From Hanleya hanleyi (taxonomy: Eukaryota > Mollusca > Polyplacophora > Lepidopleurida > Hanleyidae), in NCBI GenBank assembly GCA_036873755.1, contig JAVTVY010020559.1:1-64000 (forward strand): 64,000 nt of DNA, read 5' to 3'. Positions 21,495 to 32,623 of this stretch are shown one piece after another. The notes beneath the pieces are model-generated. The model was not told the origin of the DNA, did no database searches, and saw only the letters and a list, made by a program, of their open reading frames with translations. Every line of letters begins with the position of its first letter. The first letter of the stretch is position 1. The position numbers and the translations under genes are program-made.

Positions 21495-22997
21495 TTTACA
21501 GTTATAGTTCACAGTATCAAGTCATATGTAGTATTCATGCACGATGCGACCACCAAGTGTGTAGTTGCGTCTACATGCAGAGAACTACAAGATGACACCC
21601 CACACCACATATTAGGACCAAGGATGGTCCCTCTCTACCCTAAACATCTTCCTTGACTCCCCCAAAATGCCCACTTTCGCTACTACTCCTACTGATGACG
21701 TCACCGATGACGTCACAGATGACGTGGACAGCCCACAAATAGGGGTCTACACCCCGAGAGCTACAAAATGACACATCCCACGACCCATTCGGACCAAGAA
21801 TGGGTCCTCTCTACCCCAAACACACCCTGACGCACCCTGAAAATGACCACTTTACTTACTACATCCAACTGCGCATGCGCAGATTGATGCGACTTGCAAT
21901 AAAAAACACGCCATGCTGACTCTACCCCACACAAGCTTCACTTTGACACCTCCCACGACCCACTTGGACCACTAGTGGTCCATATCGGCCACAAAATGTC
22001 TATTTCCATACTACGGCCTGCCTGCGCATGCGCAGAATGACGATATTCCAACCCCCACATCCGCCCAGCCGGATGCTCCATCACGTGTGCTTCACATTGA
22101 TACCTCACTTGACTCCATAGGACCAATAGTGGCCCACCTAAACCCCAAAACGTTCCTTCCAAAGCACTTTTCCTACAATTCCCTGTCTGCGCATGCGCAG
22201 AATGTTGAACACGAACAACACACTTGTCCAGCCGGATGCTCCTTCATGAATGCTTCGCATCGATACCTCATACGACTCCATAGGACCACGAGTGGCCCAC
22301 ATAAATCCCAAAACGTCTATTTCCATACCCTTTTCCCACAATTCTCTGTCTGCGCATGCGCAGAATGTTCAACACGGACGACACACTAGTCCAGCCGGAT
22401 GCTCCCTCACATAGGCTTTACATTGATACATCACTCAACTCCATTGGCCCATTAGTGGCCCACCTAGACCCCAAAACGTCTATTTCCATACACTTTGTCT
22501 ACTGCGCATGCGCAGAATGACGTCAGTTCCACGTCATACTAGTTCAGGCGGATGCTCCTTCACGACTGTTTTACATTCATACCTCATACGACTCCATCGG
22601 ACGACTAGTGGCCCACCTAAACCCCAAAACGTCTATTTCCATACCCTTTTCCCACAATTCCCTGTCTGCGCATGCGCAGAATGTTGAACACGGTATGTTG
22701 AACACTAGTCCAGGTGGATGCCCCCTCATATAGGCTTCACATTGATACCTCACTCGACTCCATAGGACCACGAGTGGCCCACCTCGACCCCAAAACGTCT
22801 ATTTCCATATTCTTTTCCCACAATTCCCTGTCTGCGCATGCGCAGAATGTTGAACACGGCAGAGGCACTAGTCCAGGCGGATGCCCCTTCACAAAAGCTT
22901 CACATTGATACCTCATACGACTCCATCGGCCCATTAGGGGATCCCCTCGATCCTAAAACGTCTGGCCGTTTCATCGGACACTCTGTCAACCACCAAG

Positions 22998-23921
22998 ATG
23001 TTCACTTGCACAACTTGCCAGAATCAGTTTACTCGTCTAGAACATTTACGACGTCGCGAGGCCTCCACCCACAACGATGCACGGTGTACTTGTATAATCT
23101 GCGCACGGTCATTCAATCGGGTGGATAATTTACTGCGCCATGAGAGGGCACTCCACAAGGGTGCGAGGGTACAATGTAACGATTGTGGTCGACTCTTCAA
23201 ACGACCCAGTCGGTTAAGACAGCACCAACGTTTGATTCATGCCCCGTCTCTACGGTTTGGGCGACAACTTTCCACTAAAGAGGAGCCGCGGAAGGTCAGA
23301 CCCAGTGAAGATGAACCCGGGGAGACGAACGCCACTGGTGATGCGATGACGAAGAGCCCGCCTATACCCATAGTCCAGGAGGGCCTGGATATCCAGCCGG
23401 ACCCCAGCGTTACGGTTTCGAGTCATACGCCTGACAACATCGAACATTTTTTGGAAGATGCAGTGGATGCTCCTAGCGATCTGTTACAGGACGCCCATCC
23501 AGTGAGTGACATCTATCGGCGCCATTGGACCATGATACGGCACTGTTTCTACCGTCATCGCCCTATTCAAGATATCTACAATTTTCGACTGACCGACCTC
23601 GCCCGCCTAGGCAGCTACGTGGAAGCCATCTTCAATGACCAAGCAACGTCCTTCAAATTAAATCTGGCGTTTGGTTATGTGCTGCAGCATAAGGAGACAG
23701 ATCAATTCCGATACTTTTACCCGAGCAGTAACATCCGGGTATTTGACCAACCGTTTACCATCATTAACCGGGCGTCGCTAGAGACGATGCTGGAGAAACT
23801 GGACACCGTGGATCCCTTGGAATGGGCCCAACAACAACGCCCCAACACCAAGTGAATAGTGGAGAGGGTCACCAATGTTACGTTTTTCGTGACCAAGCTG
23901 ACCGACCAACCCATCGGTTGA
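22998..23921 (+). pseudogene. zinc-finger gene copy 5 (premature stop)
   Basis: Nearly identical to copy 4, including the His-to-Arg change in finger 1 and the missing TATA promoter. A TGG-to-TGA change ends the frame at 23855, removing the last 22 residues before the normal stop at 23921. A few other substitutions distinguish it from copy 4. Confidence 0.85.
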
Positions 23922-24188
23922 ACGCGTCACCCGTGCACTGATGAATACCATAACATGCCGTACAGACTCTATATGTCTACATGCTGGTCGTTGACTTGAG
24001 CTCAGTAAACACTTGTACCTAATGTGACGGTGCGTTAAATAATAAAACATGGTGTTTGATATTTCAATTTGTTTTGCTATGAACATACTAAACATACATG
24101 GGCGGCTCCCCCAGCCTAGGTATGATGTAACATTGGGGATAATAAACTGTATGAACATTGTTGAACTTGTTGTTATTCATGAAAACTG

Positions 24189-24520
24189 CTATGCGGTTGT
24201 ATAATACAGAATATATATTGTATAATACAGGCCATATATGATACAATACAGGACAGATATGGTATAATACAGCACAGATTTGATATAATACAGGACAGAT
24301 ACTGTATAATACAGCACAGAATTGGTATAATACAGAACATATATTGTATAATACAGGACAAATATGACACAATACAGGACAGATTTGGTATAATACAGGA
24401 CAGATATTGTATAACACAGGACATATATGGTATAATACAGCACAGATTTGGTATAATGCGAGACAGATATGGTATAATACAGCAAAGATATGGTATAATG
24501 CATGACAGATATGGATAGTC
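24189..24520 (-). repeat. 21-bp minisatellite, right arm
   Basis: Same unit as 12660-12985. Confidence 0.9.
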
Positions 24521-25075
24521 CATCTCTATCGCAAATACCTTCCTTCACTGCCCCAAAATGCCCACTTTCGCTACTACTCGTACTGATGACGTCACCAATG
24601 ACGCCACAGATGCTGTGGACATCCCGCAAATCGTGGGAAAAAATTGGCACTGAGCCAATTATAAAACTTGTTCTTTCGCTACTACTCGTACTGATGACGT
24701 CACCGATGAAGTCACAGATGCTTTGGACATCCCTCAAATGGAGTCTACGCCCCGAGAACTGCAAGATGACACTTCCCACGACGCATTCGGTACACCAGGG
24801 TGCAGTGTGCAGCACAGGTACTCGCGCATGCATGCGACGACGTCATTTCTGAGCTCTGGGCTCCACAAGCTTTGAGCTCCAAGAGCTCCGATCCAAGAGC
24901 TCTGCCACACGGGAGCTACCACTTCCACCGGGCGTTGACGCCCGTCAACGCCCGGTGGTGGTATTGGTGGTGGTGTCTGTAAATATAGGAATGAACATGT
25001 GTCCCTCATCAGTCGACCAATGCATATGGATTGATAAGGTGCACGTGTACGTTCTGTCAGAGAACCTACTCAGGA

Positions 25076-25106
25076 CTGGCGCCTTAGACCACTCGGCCAT
25101 CCTGAC
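25076..25106 (-). tRNA. tRNA-Leu 5'-half-like sequence, right arm
   Basis: Same fragment as 12084-12114. The flank on its 3' side has a few substitutions (CAGTCCTGAG instead of CAGTCATAAG), while the A box is unchanged. Confidence 0.5.
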
Positions 25107-25479
25107 TTTACAGTTATAGTTCACAGTATCAAGTCATATGTAGTATTCATGCACGATGCGACCACCAAGTGTGTAGTTGCGTCTACATGCAGAGAACTAC
25201 AAGATGACACCCCACACCACATATTAGGACCAAGGATGGTCCCTCTCTACCCTAAACATCTTCATTGACTCCCCCAAAATGCCCACTTTCGCTACTACTC
25301 CTACTGATGACGTCACCGATGACGTCACAGATGACGTGGACAACCCACAAATCGGGGTCTACACCCCGAGAGCTACAAAATGACACATCCAACGACCCAT
25401 ACGGACCAAGAATGGGTCCTCTCTAACCCAAACACACCCCGACGCTCCCTGAAAATGACCACTTTACTTACTACACCCA

Positions 25480-26940
25480 ACTGCGCATGCGCAGATTGAC
25501 GCGACTTGCAATACAAAACACGCCATGCTGACTCTACCTCACACAAGCTTCACTTTGACACCTCCCACGACCCACTTGGACCACTAGTGGTCCATATCGG
25601 CCACAAAATGTCTATTTCCATACTACGGCCTGCCTGCGCATGCGCAGAATGACGATATTCCTACCCCCACATCCACCCAGTCGGATGCTCCCTCACGTGT
25701 GCTTCACATTGATACCTCACTTGACTCCATCGGACCAATAATGGCCCACCTAAACCCCAAAACGTTCCTTCCAAAGCACTTTTCCTACAATTCCCTGTCT
25801 GCGCATGCGCAGAATGTTGAACACGAACAACACACTTGTCCAGGCGGATGCTCTTTCACGAATGCTTCGCAACGATACCTCATACGACTCCATAGGACCA
25901 CGAGTGGCCCACCTAAACCCCAAAAACGTCTATTTCCATACCCTTTTCCCACAATTCTCTGTCTGCGCATGCGCAGAATGTTCAACACGGACGACACACT
26001 AGTCCAGGCGGATGCTCCCTCACATATCCCTCACATAGGCTTTACATTGATACATCACTCAACTCCATTGGCCCATTAGTGGCCCACCTAGACCCCAAAA
26101 CGTCTATTTCCATACACTTTGTCTACTGCGCATGCGCAGAATGACGTCAGTTCCACGTCATACTAGTCCAGGCGGATGCTCCTTCACGACTGTTTTACAT
26201 TGATACCTCATACAACTCCATCGGACGACTAGTGGCCCACCTAAACCCCAAAACGTCTATTTCCATACCCTTTTCCCACAATTCCCTGTCGGCGCATGCG
26301 CAGAATGTTGAATACGGCAGAGGCACTAGTCCAGGTGGATGCCCCCTTACATAGGCTTCACATTGATATCTCACTCGACTCCATAGGACCACGAGTGGCC
26401 CACCTCGACCCCAAAACGTCTATTTCCATATCCTTTTCCCACAATTCCCTGTCTGCGCATGCGCAGAATGTTGAACACGGCAGAGACACTAGTCCAGGCG
26501 GATGCCCCTTCACAAGAGCTTTACATTGATACCTCATACGACTCCATCGGCCCATTAGGGGCTCCCCTCGATCCTAAAACGTTTATTTCCATATCCTTGG
26601 TCTACTGCGCATGCGCAGAATGACGTCAGTTCCACGTCACACCCAACCCGTCGGATGCCCCTTCACGAATGCTTCACATGGATACCTCATACGACTCCAT
26701 AGGACCACTAGTGGCGCACCCAGACCCCAAAACGTCTATTTGCATATCCTTTTCCCACAATTCCTTGGGGCGCATGCGCAGAATGTTGACAACGGCTGAG
26801 ACACTAGTCCAGGCGGATGCCCTCTCACATAGGCTTCACAGTGATACCTCACTCAACTCCATTGGACCATTAGTGGTCCACCTAGACCCCAACACGTCTA
26901 TTTCCATACCCTTTGTCCACCGCGCATGCGCAGAATGACG
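25480..26940 (-). repeat. tandem TGCGCATGCGCA array, right arm
   Basis: About ten units, inverted counterpart of 10425-11710, with both CRE-coupled and GTGGGAA-coupled types. One unit carries TATTTGCAT, giving an ATGCAAAT octamer on the minus strand. Confidence 0.9.
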
Positions 26941-27302
26941 ATATTTCAACCCCACACCCAGCCCATCAGATGCCCCTTCACGAATGCTTCACATTGATAC
27001 CTCATACGACCCAATCGGACAAAGCAGCGTATTTGAAGTGTGGAGACTACTTTTTCTCCGCAGAAGCTTTTTCCCGCGACCGCATCACCACCAGACATGA
27101 CCGCATCACCGCGGAGGAATACAAGGTCAAAGGTTGCCAGACCTATAGTGGTCAAAACTTGGCACACAGCCAATGCTGATGCAATCTATAACCTTGAGCT
27201 GGTGGCGCCCCCTGTCGGACGCTCCACGGGAATCAAGAGTTACCCCTCAAGTTTTAAGTGCAAAGAGGGCAATGCTACCTTTTTTGCGGTGAACATACTA
27301 CT

Positions 27303-27308
27303 GTCGTT
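27303..27308. repeat. target-site duplication, right (GTCGTT)
   Basis: Exact copy of 10058-10063, directly after the element end. Confidence 0.9.
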
Positions 27309-27565
27309 TTATTCGACCTGCCAATGAAACGCATCTTTTTTTCACGTGATTTATATCTACGTCTGTTCAAAATGGCCATTTTGAGGCGACACTGGTAACA
27401 GGAAAGATCACATGATCTTGAAGAATGTGTTCCGCGGGAACTATCAATTTGGTGAACCTTTTGCTCATCGTGTGCGCTGAAACCACACGAAAGCTAGCCC
27501 CTAGCTGAGCTAACAGGCAATTGGGGTGATTTGCTCAGGGAATAGCGCTCCTGTGCGCCGGGCTT
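27309..27565 (+). mobile_element. TA-flanked DNA transposon, right half
   Basis: Continues the host element of 9819-10063. It ends with AGCGCTCCTGTGCGCCGGGC then TT, the inverted partner of the left terminus, followed by TA at 27566-27567. Confidence 0.6.
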
Positions 27566-27779
27566 TACCACTGCAGCAAACAACACTCCCCATATAGAAG
27601 TATTCTCCCAGGCTTCAGCGACCCCACTCAATAGCGACTCACTCCGCGGCCTGACTTCAAGGACGAATTACCAAGCACAGAGATCATGACTACACAATCC
27701 ATTTAGGATATCGACACGGACATATTCGGATAGCACACGTTGGATGACAGTTTCTGACCAGATCCTGGTCGTAGTCTCG

Positions 27780-28260
27780 ATGTATGGATGAATAACGTTC
27801 CTGGTGGCCAGTAGTTACCCAGTGTAGGTAATATGTATGAATGTAAAGTCCCGGCCTGGAGGCCGGAGGTTTGTGTGGGTAAGCGTGAATGTATGGCAGG
27901 TCCTGCCCGAGATCGGTGATCTGAGGTTAATAGTAAATGGATGGATAACGTTTCTGGCCGGAGCTGGTTGTCACTCAGTGTAAGTAATATGTATGAATGT
28001 GAAGTCCCGGCCGGAAGGCCGGTGACTTGTGCCTGAAATCATGATGGCAGGTCCTGGCCGGGATCGGTGATCTGAGTGTGTAAGTAACGTTCATGGCCGG
28101 AGCCGGTGGTCACCCAGTGTTGGTAATACGCATGAATGTCACGTCTTGCCCAGGTGGCGGGAGCCTCTTGTGTGTTAGCATGAATGGATGGCAGCTCCTG
28201 GTCGGGAGGCCGGCTGGCTGTGTATAAGTAAATGTATGGATAGATGCTGTTTATGCTGAG
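27780..28260 (+). repeat. tandem repeat, about 140-150 bp unit
   Basis: Three or so diverged copies of a unit starting near GTTCCTGGTGGCCAG (27798), GTTTCTGGCCGGAGC (27949) and GTTCATGGCCGGAGCC (28089). Each also has AGTCCCGGCC-type and GGCAGGTCCTG-type stretches. No coding content. Confidence 0.75.
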
Positions 28261-28296
28261 TTTACAATTAATTTGATACAACCGAAATCATCTTAA

Positions 28297-28732
28297 GGAT
28301 GTCCGCTGCTGGTAAATCAAAGTAATTAACTTTTTGAATAATGTGTATTGTTGCATTCATAATTGCGTAATATGAGGAAAAACAAAGAAAAAAATATAGG
28401 TTGGTGTGCGTTTTTTAGCTGTAGGCAACGTTAAGTGGACCGACCCATGCTCAATTTGATAACACAGAAAGCATAGGGAATAGCCCTAGTTTTGAAGCAT
28501 ATTCATGAAAAATTCATATAAATAGTATTTAACTTTTTCTTATATTCTAACTGTTTGCAGATAATCACAATGTCTATCAAAATTTAGCAAATTGGATGGA
28601 TGTTGCTGTGCAAAATTCTCGGCTAGAAGGCTTTTAAAGGAAATCCCCATCTCTTAACCTAGGGAAGGGAGATAACCCAATAGAAAAACAGGCAAAATGG
28701 CTGCCAAAGTCAAAAACCATCAGCGGACATCC
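28297..28732. mobile_element. TTAA-flanked MITE (piggyBac-type)
   Basis: Flanked by TTAA at 28293-28296 and 28733-28736, with inverted termini GGATGTCCGCTG at both ends. 436 bp, no ORF. TTAA duplications are the hallmark of piggyBac-superfamily elements; the assignment rests on that and on the inverted ends. Confidence 0.75.
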
Positions 28733-28740
28733 TTAACAGG

Positions 28741-29075
28741 AAAACAGTACCAGCCAATATCATTATTTCCTACCAGCTGCAGGTGTAGTTAAATACAATT
28801 ACACAAGACACCCGAGAACGCGAACCGTCGATATAATTTGGCAGTTGGCCAACGTACAATAACCTTGATTGTGTCTAAGCTGAATTTCGGGGACCGCCCG
28901 AGAATGGAAGCCGTTCAGGCCGTCCCGTCACAATTCAAGTAATAAACAATAAGATGATTCTTTAAAGTTGCTGCAGATTAAATGCCTCTGGATTCGCCAC
29001 TTCGGCCGCTCTTCAGTCGTAGTCGAATAATTACTGGCCAACAAAGTCTTCCTCAGTCTTCATCACGATTCTATC
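28741..29075. other. no gene seen
   Basis: Unremarkable non-coding sequence between the MITE and the hairpin. Confidence 0.5.
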
Positions 29076-29148
29076 ACCTCGAAATATTTTCACTGGCTGC
29101 GCTATTGACACAGTGTCAATAGCGCAGCCAGTGAGAATATTTCGAGGT
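29076..29148. repeat. 73-bp near-perfect palindrome
   Basis: Arms of about 36 nt (ACCTCGAAATATTTTCACTG and onward, mirrored) with one or two mismatches and almost no loop. Could be a small foldback remnant. Confidence 0.85.
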
Positions 29149-29367
29149 CACACTAATTGTCTATACAATAGTTAAACATACAATCAATCAGACATACAAT
29201 CAGAGCTAAACATGTACGACTGTTCAATACGGTGACAATGATTAAACGTGGCCCGGACTCGACTCTTTCGACTCGACCAACCGACCGTCCTCGAACTCTC
29301 GAGGTCCTCGCGGCGGCCGGGCCTCCTATCCGGTTCCTCCTGGAGAGCAAATTTTCTCACACCGACG

Positions 29368-29373
29368 GTCAAG
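29368..29373. repeat. target-site duplication, left (GTCAAG)
   Basis: GTCAAG directly before the AGTAGTAGG terminus, repeated exactly at 42741-42746. Confidence 0.92.
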
Positions 29374-30470
29374 AGTAGTAGGCAGACGGCATTTCAACGC
29401 ACATTGGTGTCAGTGCGCATGCGCGAGAAAGTGGTGTGCTCAGAAATGAGGAGGTCATGAGGAGGTGTGCGCAGGAGTGTTCTGCGCAAGTGTATGACGT
29501 CACTTCCGGTCTGGATGAATCGGGCGTGACCTTGGGGGCATGGATTCCTCCGCGGTGATGTGGTCTGGCGGGGATGCGGTCTGTCTCCGCGGACCGAAAG
29601 TAGTCCTAAATACGTGGGTTTTCGTGAGAATGTAGGGGCCGCTAATGGACCGATTGGGTCGAGTGAGGTATCAATGTAAAGCATACGTGAGGGAGTATCC
29701 AACGGGCTGGGTGTGACGTGGAACTGACGTCATTCTGCGCATGCGCAGTAGAGAAAGTTATGGAAATAGACGTACTGGGGCCTAGGTGGGCCACTAATAG
29801 GCCGATGGAGTCGTATGAGGTATCAATGTGAAGCATTCGTGAGGGAGCATCCACCTGGACTAGTGTATCGTTCGTTGTCAATATTCTGCGCATGCGCAGA
29901 CAGGGAATTGTGGGAAAAGGGTATGCAAATAGACGTTTTGGGGTCTAGGTGAGCCACTAATGGTCCGATGGAGTTGAGTGAGGTATCAATGTGAAGCATT
30001 CGTGAAGGAGCATCCGCCTGGACTAGTGCGTCGTTCTTTTTCGACGTTCTGCGCATGCGCAGACAGGGAATTGTGGGAAAAGCGTATGGAAATAGACGTG
30101 TTGGGTTCTAGGTGGGCCACTGGTGGACCGATTGGATCGAGTGAAGTATCAATGTGAAGCCTATGTGAGGGGGCATCCGCCTGGACTAGTGTGTCGTTCG
30201 TGTTCAACACTCTGCTGCGCAGGTCACGTGGTTTGGTGGGTGGTGTGTGACGTCACTTCCAGTTTTCAGAATGACCTCCGAACACAGAAGAGTTCTAATT
30301 TTTTCCTTAGACGTATGGAATGCATGTACTAGAACATCCGTTACCTCTTCAACATCCGGGAACTTTTCAACATCCGGGACCTCTTCAACATCCGGGTTTT
30401 CCCCGGCCCGTCCCGGCCCGGCCGCAGCGCGCGCGGGTTATCCGGCCGAGTGAGCGCGCGCGCGGGATAT
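29374..30470 (+). repeat. element 1 left terminal inverted repeat
   Basis: Inverted partner of 41335-42740. Includes TGCGCATGCGCA or variants at about 29418, 29736, 29888 and 30048, TGACGTCA sites, CACTTCCGG motifs, and near the inner end several ACATCCGGG repeats followed by a very GC-rich stretch (30400-30470). Confidence 0.88.
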
Positions 30471-30735
30471 CCGAAAGTGTGCAAGGGCAATATATCACAT
30501 CAGGGTATATATTTCATCCAAGTATAGCGGATAGCGGTTGTCGTGAATAACAACAAGTTCAGCAATGTTTATACAATTTATTATCCCCAATGTTACATCA
30601 TACCCAGGCTGGGGGAGCCGTCCTGGGTATGTTTAGTATGTTCACAGCAAAACAAATTGAAATATCAAAGACCATGTTTTATTATTTAACGCACCGTCAC
30701 ATTTCATGTTTACTGAGCTCAAGTCAACGATCGCA

Positions 30736-31670
30736 TCAGTGCAAGGGTGACGCATTCAGCCGATGGGGGTGGTCGGTCAGCTTGGTAACGAAGAACGTAG
30801 CATTGGTGACCCTCTCTACGACCCATTGTGTGTTGGGGCGTTGACGATGTGCCCATCTCAATGGATCCACGGTGTCCAGTTTGTCCAGCATCGTCTCTAG
30901 CGACGCCCGGTTAATGATGATGAACGGCTGGTCAAACACATGGCTGTTATTACTGGCATAATATTACCGTAACTGGTCCGTCTCTTTGTGACGTAAGATG
31001 TACCCGAAAGCGACATTCAATTTGAAGACCGTAGCTTGGTCATTGAAGATGGCTTCCACGTAGCTGCGTAGGCGGGTGAGGTCGGTCAGTGGGAAATTGT
31101 AGATATCTGGAATGGGGCGATCACGGTGGAAAACTTGCCGTATCATGGGCCATTGGCGCCGATAAATGTCACTGGATGGGCGTCCTGTAACAGATCGCTA
31201 GGAACATCCACTGCATCTTCCAGAAAATGTTCGATGTCGTCAGGCGTATGACTGGCAACAGTAATGCTAGGGACTGGCTGGATATCTAGGCTCTTCTGAA
31301 CTGCGGGTAAAGTCGGGCACTCTGTGATCGCATCACTAGTGGCATTCGTCTCTACGGGCTCATCTTCACTGGGTCTGACCCTCCTGGGTGCCTCTTTAGT
31401 GGGAAGTTGTTGCCCAAACCGTAGAGACGGGGTATGAATCAAACGCTGATGCCGTCTTAACTGACTGGGTCGTTTGTCGTCCCAATCGTTACGTTGTTCC
31501 GTCGTCCCCTCGTGGAATGAGCCTTCGTGGCGCAGTAAATTATCCTCCCGATTAAATGACCGTGCGCAGGTTATACAAGTATACCGTGCATCGTTGTGGG
31601 TGGAGGTCTCGTGGCGTCGTAAATTATCTAGACGCGTAAACTGCTTCTGGCAAGTTGTGCAAGTGAACAT
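30736..31670 (-). pseudogene. zinc-finger gene, element 1 copy (broken)
   Basis: Same gene as in element 2. Fingers 1 and 2 are intact, but finger 3 has lost both cysteines (Arg and Trp in their places). A 4-bp deletion near 31170 and a further break near 30950-30965 shift the frame, so the C-terminal domain lies in three pieces. The gene ends with the same alternative tail as the remnant at 14962-15185. Start placed at the MFTCTTC equivalent. Transcription would run leftwards from a TATA at 31806-31812; a polyadenylation signal lies near 30678. Confidence 0.8.
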
Positions 31671-31805
31671 CAGGCTGGTGAGGTTGCATTGGTGAGGCTC
31701 AGGCAAGTAGCTCCTCTCGTCAGATAGGCTCAGGCTGGTGATGCAGGCTCAGGCTGGTCAGGTCAAGCAGGCCAATGAATGCAGCAATGCCCTAAAAATT
31801 CCCAC

Positions 31806-31812
31806 TTTTATA
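31806..31812 (-). promoter_or_regulatory. TATA box for the leftward zinc-finger gene
   Basis: TATAAAA on the minus strand, about 136 bp upstream of the start codon. The intervening leader has short CAGGCTGGT repeats. Confidence 0.5.
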
Positions 31813-31819
31813 CACCTAC

Positions 31820-32040
31820 ATAGAAGTACCCGGATGCAGGCGCGGACGTCACCGAAAAAAGAAACACCCACATACAACTCACCACATGCAGTCGCCTCCT
31901 CAAGCCCCTCATACATACCCGGATGTAGGCGCGGACGTCACCGAAAAAAACACCCTCAAACAACTCACCACATGCAGTCGCCCCCTCAAGAACCTCATAC
32001 ATACCCGGGTGCAGGCGCGGACGTCAGCGAAATTCTAGCG
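31820..32040 (+). repeat. tandem repeat with CCGGATGTAGGCGCGGACGT motif
   Basis: Three copies of an 85-90 bp unit, each starting ACCCGGATGYAGGCGCGGAC and including CAACTCACCACATGCAGTCG. Related motifs recur near the other end of the gene block at 41000-41090. The position between divergent TATA boxes suggests a control region (inference). Confidence 0.7.
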
Positions 32041-32240
32041 GGAAAACTCCCACAGACAGGTCAGTACATGCATTCCTATCATGTTTCCTACCCAGGTCAC
32101 GCCCGATTCACGCATAATAAAAGGATTGACCTGTAATCTTTGTTGTTGTTGCTCTCTTTTTTGGACTAACCCATCAGAATAGTACGTATCACGGACTACA
32201 CCCGTAGAGCTACGTATAGGCGCGCATGTGTGACATGGTC

Positions 32241-32248
32241 TATAAAAC
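32241..32248 (+). promoter_or_regulatory. TATA box of the rightward gene block
   Basis: TATAAAAC 53 bp upstream of the first rightward ORF (32294). Similar TATA-like boxes lie 39-55 bp upstream of 33754, 34871, 36487 and 37690. Confidence 0.55.
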
Positions 32249-32293
32249 ACGTCCCTCTGGATCCCACACCCCCATTCCTACGGTTACAAAGCC

Positions 32294-32503
32294 ATGACGG
32301 ACACCCATCCCTATGCGACTTGCATTTTACAGCATGCCACCGTGGTTAATTCACTCACGGGTTACCGAGCAGTGGTTCGGTCCATGTTTGCAGATGGCGA
32401 CGACAACGAGGGGCGACGCCAGATCCTGAGAGAGTTCACAGAGGCGGTCCTCAACAGAGTGCACTGGGGAGGTGTGCCATCACTCACCACTACTGGACTA
32501 TGA
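32294..32503 (+). CDS. small element 1 protein, unknown function
   Basis: 69 aa, first rightward ORF after a TATA box. No family recognised; no membrane segment or signal peptide. Its stop overlaps the next start (ATGA), which supports both being real in a compact viral-type gene block. Confidence 0.5.
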   Translation: MTDTHPYATCILQHATVVNSLTGYRAVVRSMFADGDDNEGRRQILREFTEAVLNRVHWGGVPSLTTTGL

Positions 32504-32616
32504 CAGCCATCCTTGATGCTCGGGCTATGGACCACGAGCGCTCACGCCGGAACCAGCGACAGCTGGTTGGCCTCACAATAGTCTTTACCCTATTGACCCT
32601 GGCGCTGTGGCATTGA
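32500..32616 (+). CDS. 38-aa single-membrane-span protein
   Basis: Overlaps the preceding gene by 4 bases (ATGA). The N-terminal half is charged (DHERSRRNQRQ); the C-terminal half is a hydrophobic stretch of about 16 residues ending in TLALWH. Looks like a tiny tail-anchored protein. Unknown role; short size limits certainty. Confidence 0.45.
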   Translation: MTAILDARAMDHERSRRNQRQLVGLTIVFTLLTLALWH

Positions 32617-32623
32617 CAGTGGG

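Larger units (their letters stand above)
19351..22962 (+). repeat. 3,612-bp unit 2 of element 2
   Basis: Features inside this unit recur exactly 3,612 bp downstream (for example 19386 and 22998, or 20577 and 24189) with very few differences. The junction at each unit start joins a TIR-array position (AAAACGT) to the zinc-finger leader (CTGGCCGTTTC) with only about 2 bp of overlap. The junction is the same at 19351 and 22963, so units 2 and 3 arose by amplification of one rearranged unit. Confidence 0.85.
10064..27302. mobile_element. element 2: 17.2-kb capsid-less Polinton/Maverick derivative
   Basis: Defined by identical 6-bp target duplications, a 5'-AGTAGTATG terminus at both ends in inverted orientation, and very long TIRs. 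Polintons are known to start with AG and to make 6-bp duplications. Inside are only copies of a C2H2 zinc-finger gene, repeat arrays and palindromes. No integrase, polymerase, ATPase, protease or capsid gene was found in any frame, so mobility would depend on another element in trans. Element 1 shares its TIR unit and zinc-finger gene and is the obvious candidate helper (inference). The copy is structurally complex: inverted arms, a central palindrome at 14182-14936 and tandem 3.6-kb units. Confidence 0.88.
23500..27302 (-). repeat. element 2 right terminal inverted repeat
   Basis: Inverted partner of 10064-13670. It contains the C-terminal half of zinc-finger copy 5, the 21-bp minisatellite (24189-24520), the palindrome-rich segment (24830-24960), the tRNA-like fragment (25076-25106) and about ten TGCGCATGCGCA units between about 25480 and 26940, then the unique tip ending at 27302. 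Confidence 0.85.

Noticed and set aside
13250..23921. A tandem family of host zinc-finger genes
   Set aside because: All copies lie inside one element with target duplications and TIRs, share a Polinton-type domain, and recur in element 1.
30736..32040. Possible DNA polymerase B in the left part of element 1
   Set aside because: Only the zinc-finger/N-terminal domain pseudogene and repeats are present; no exonuclease or polymerase motif in any frame, and not enough room.
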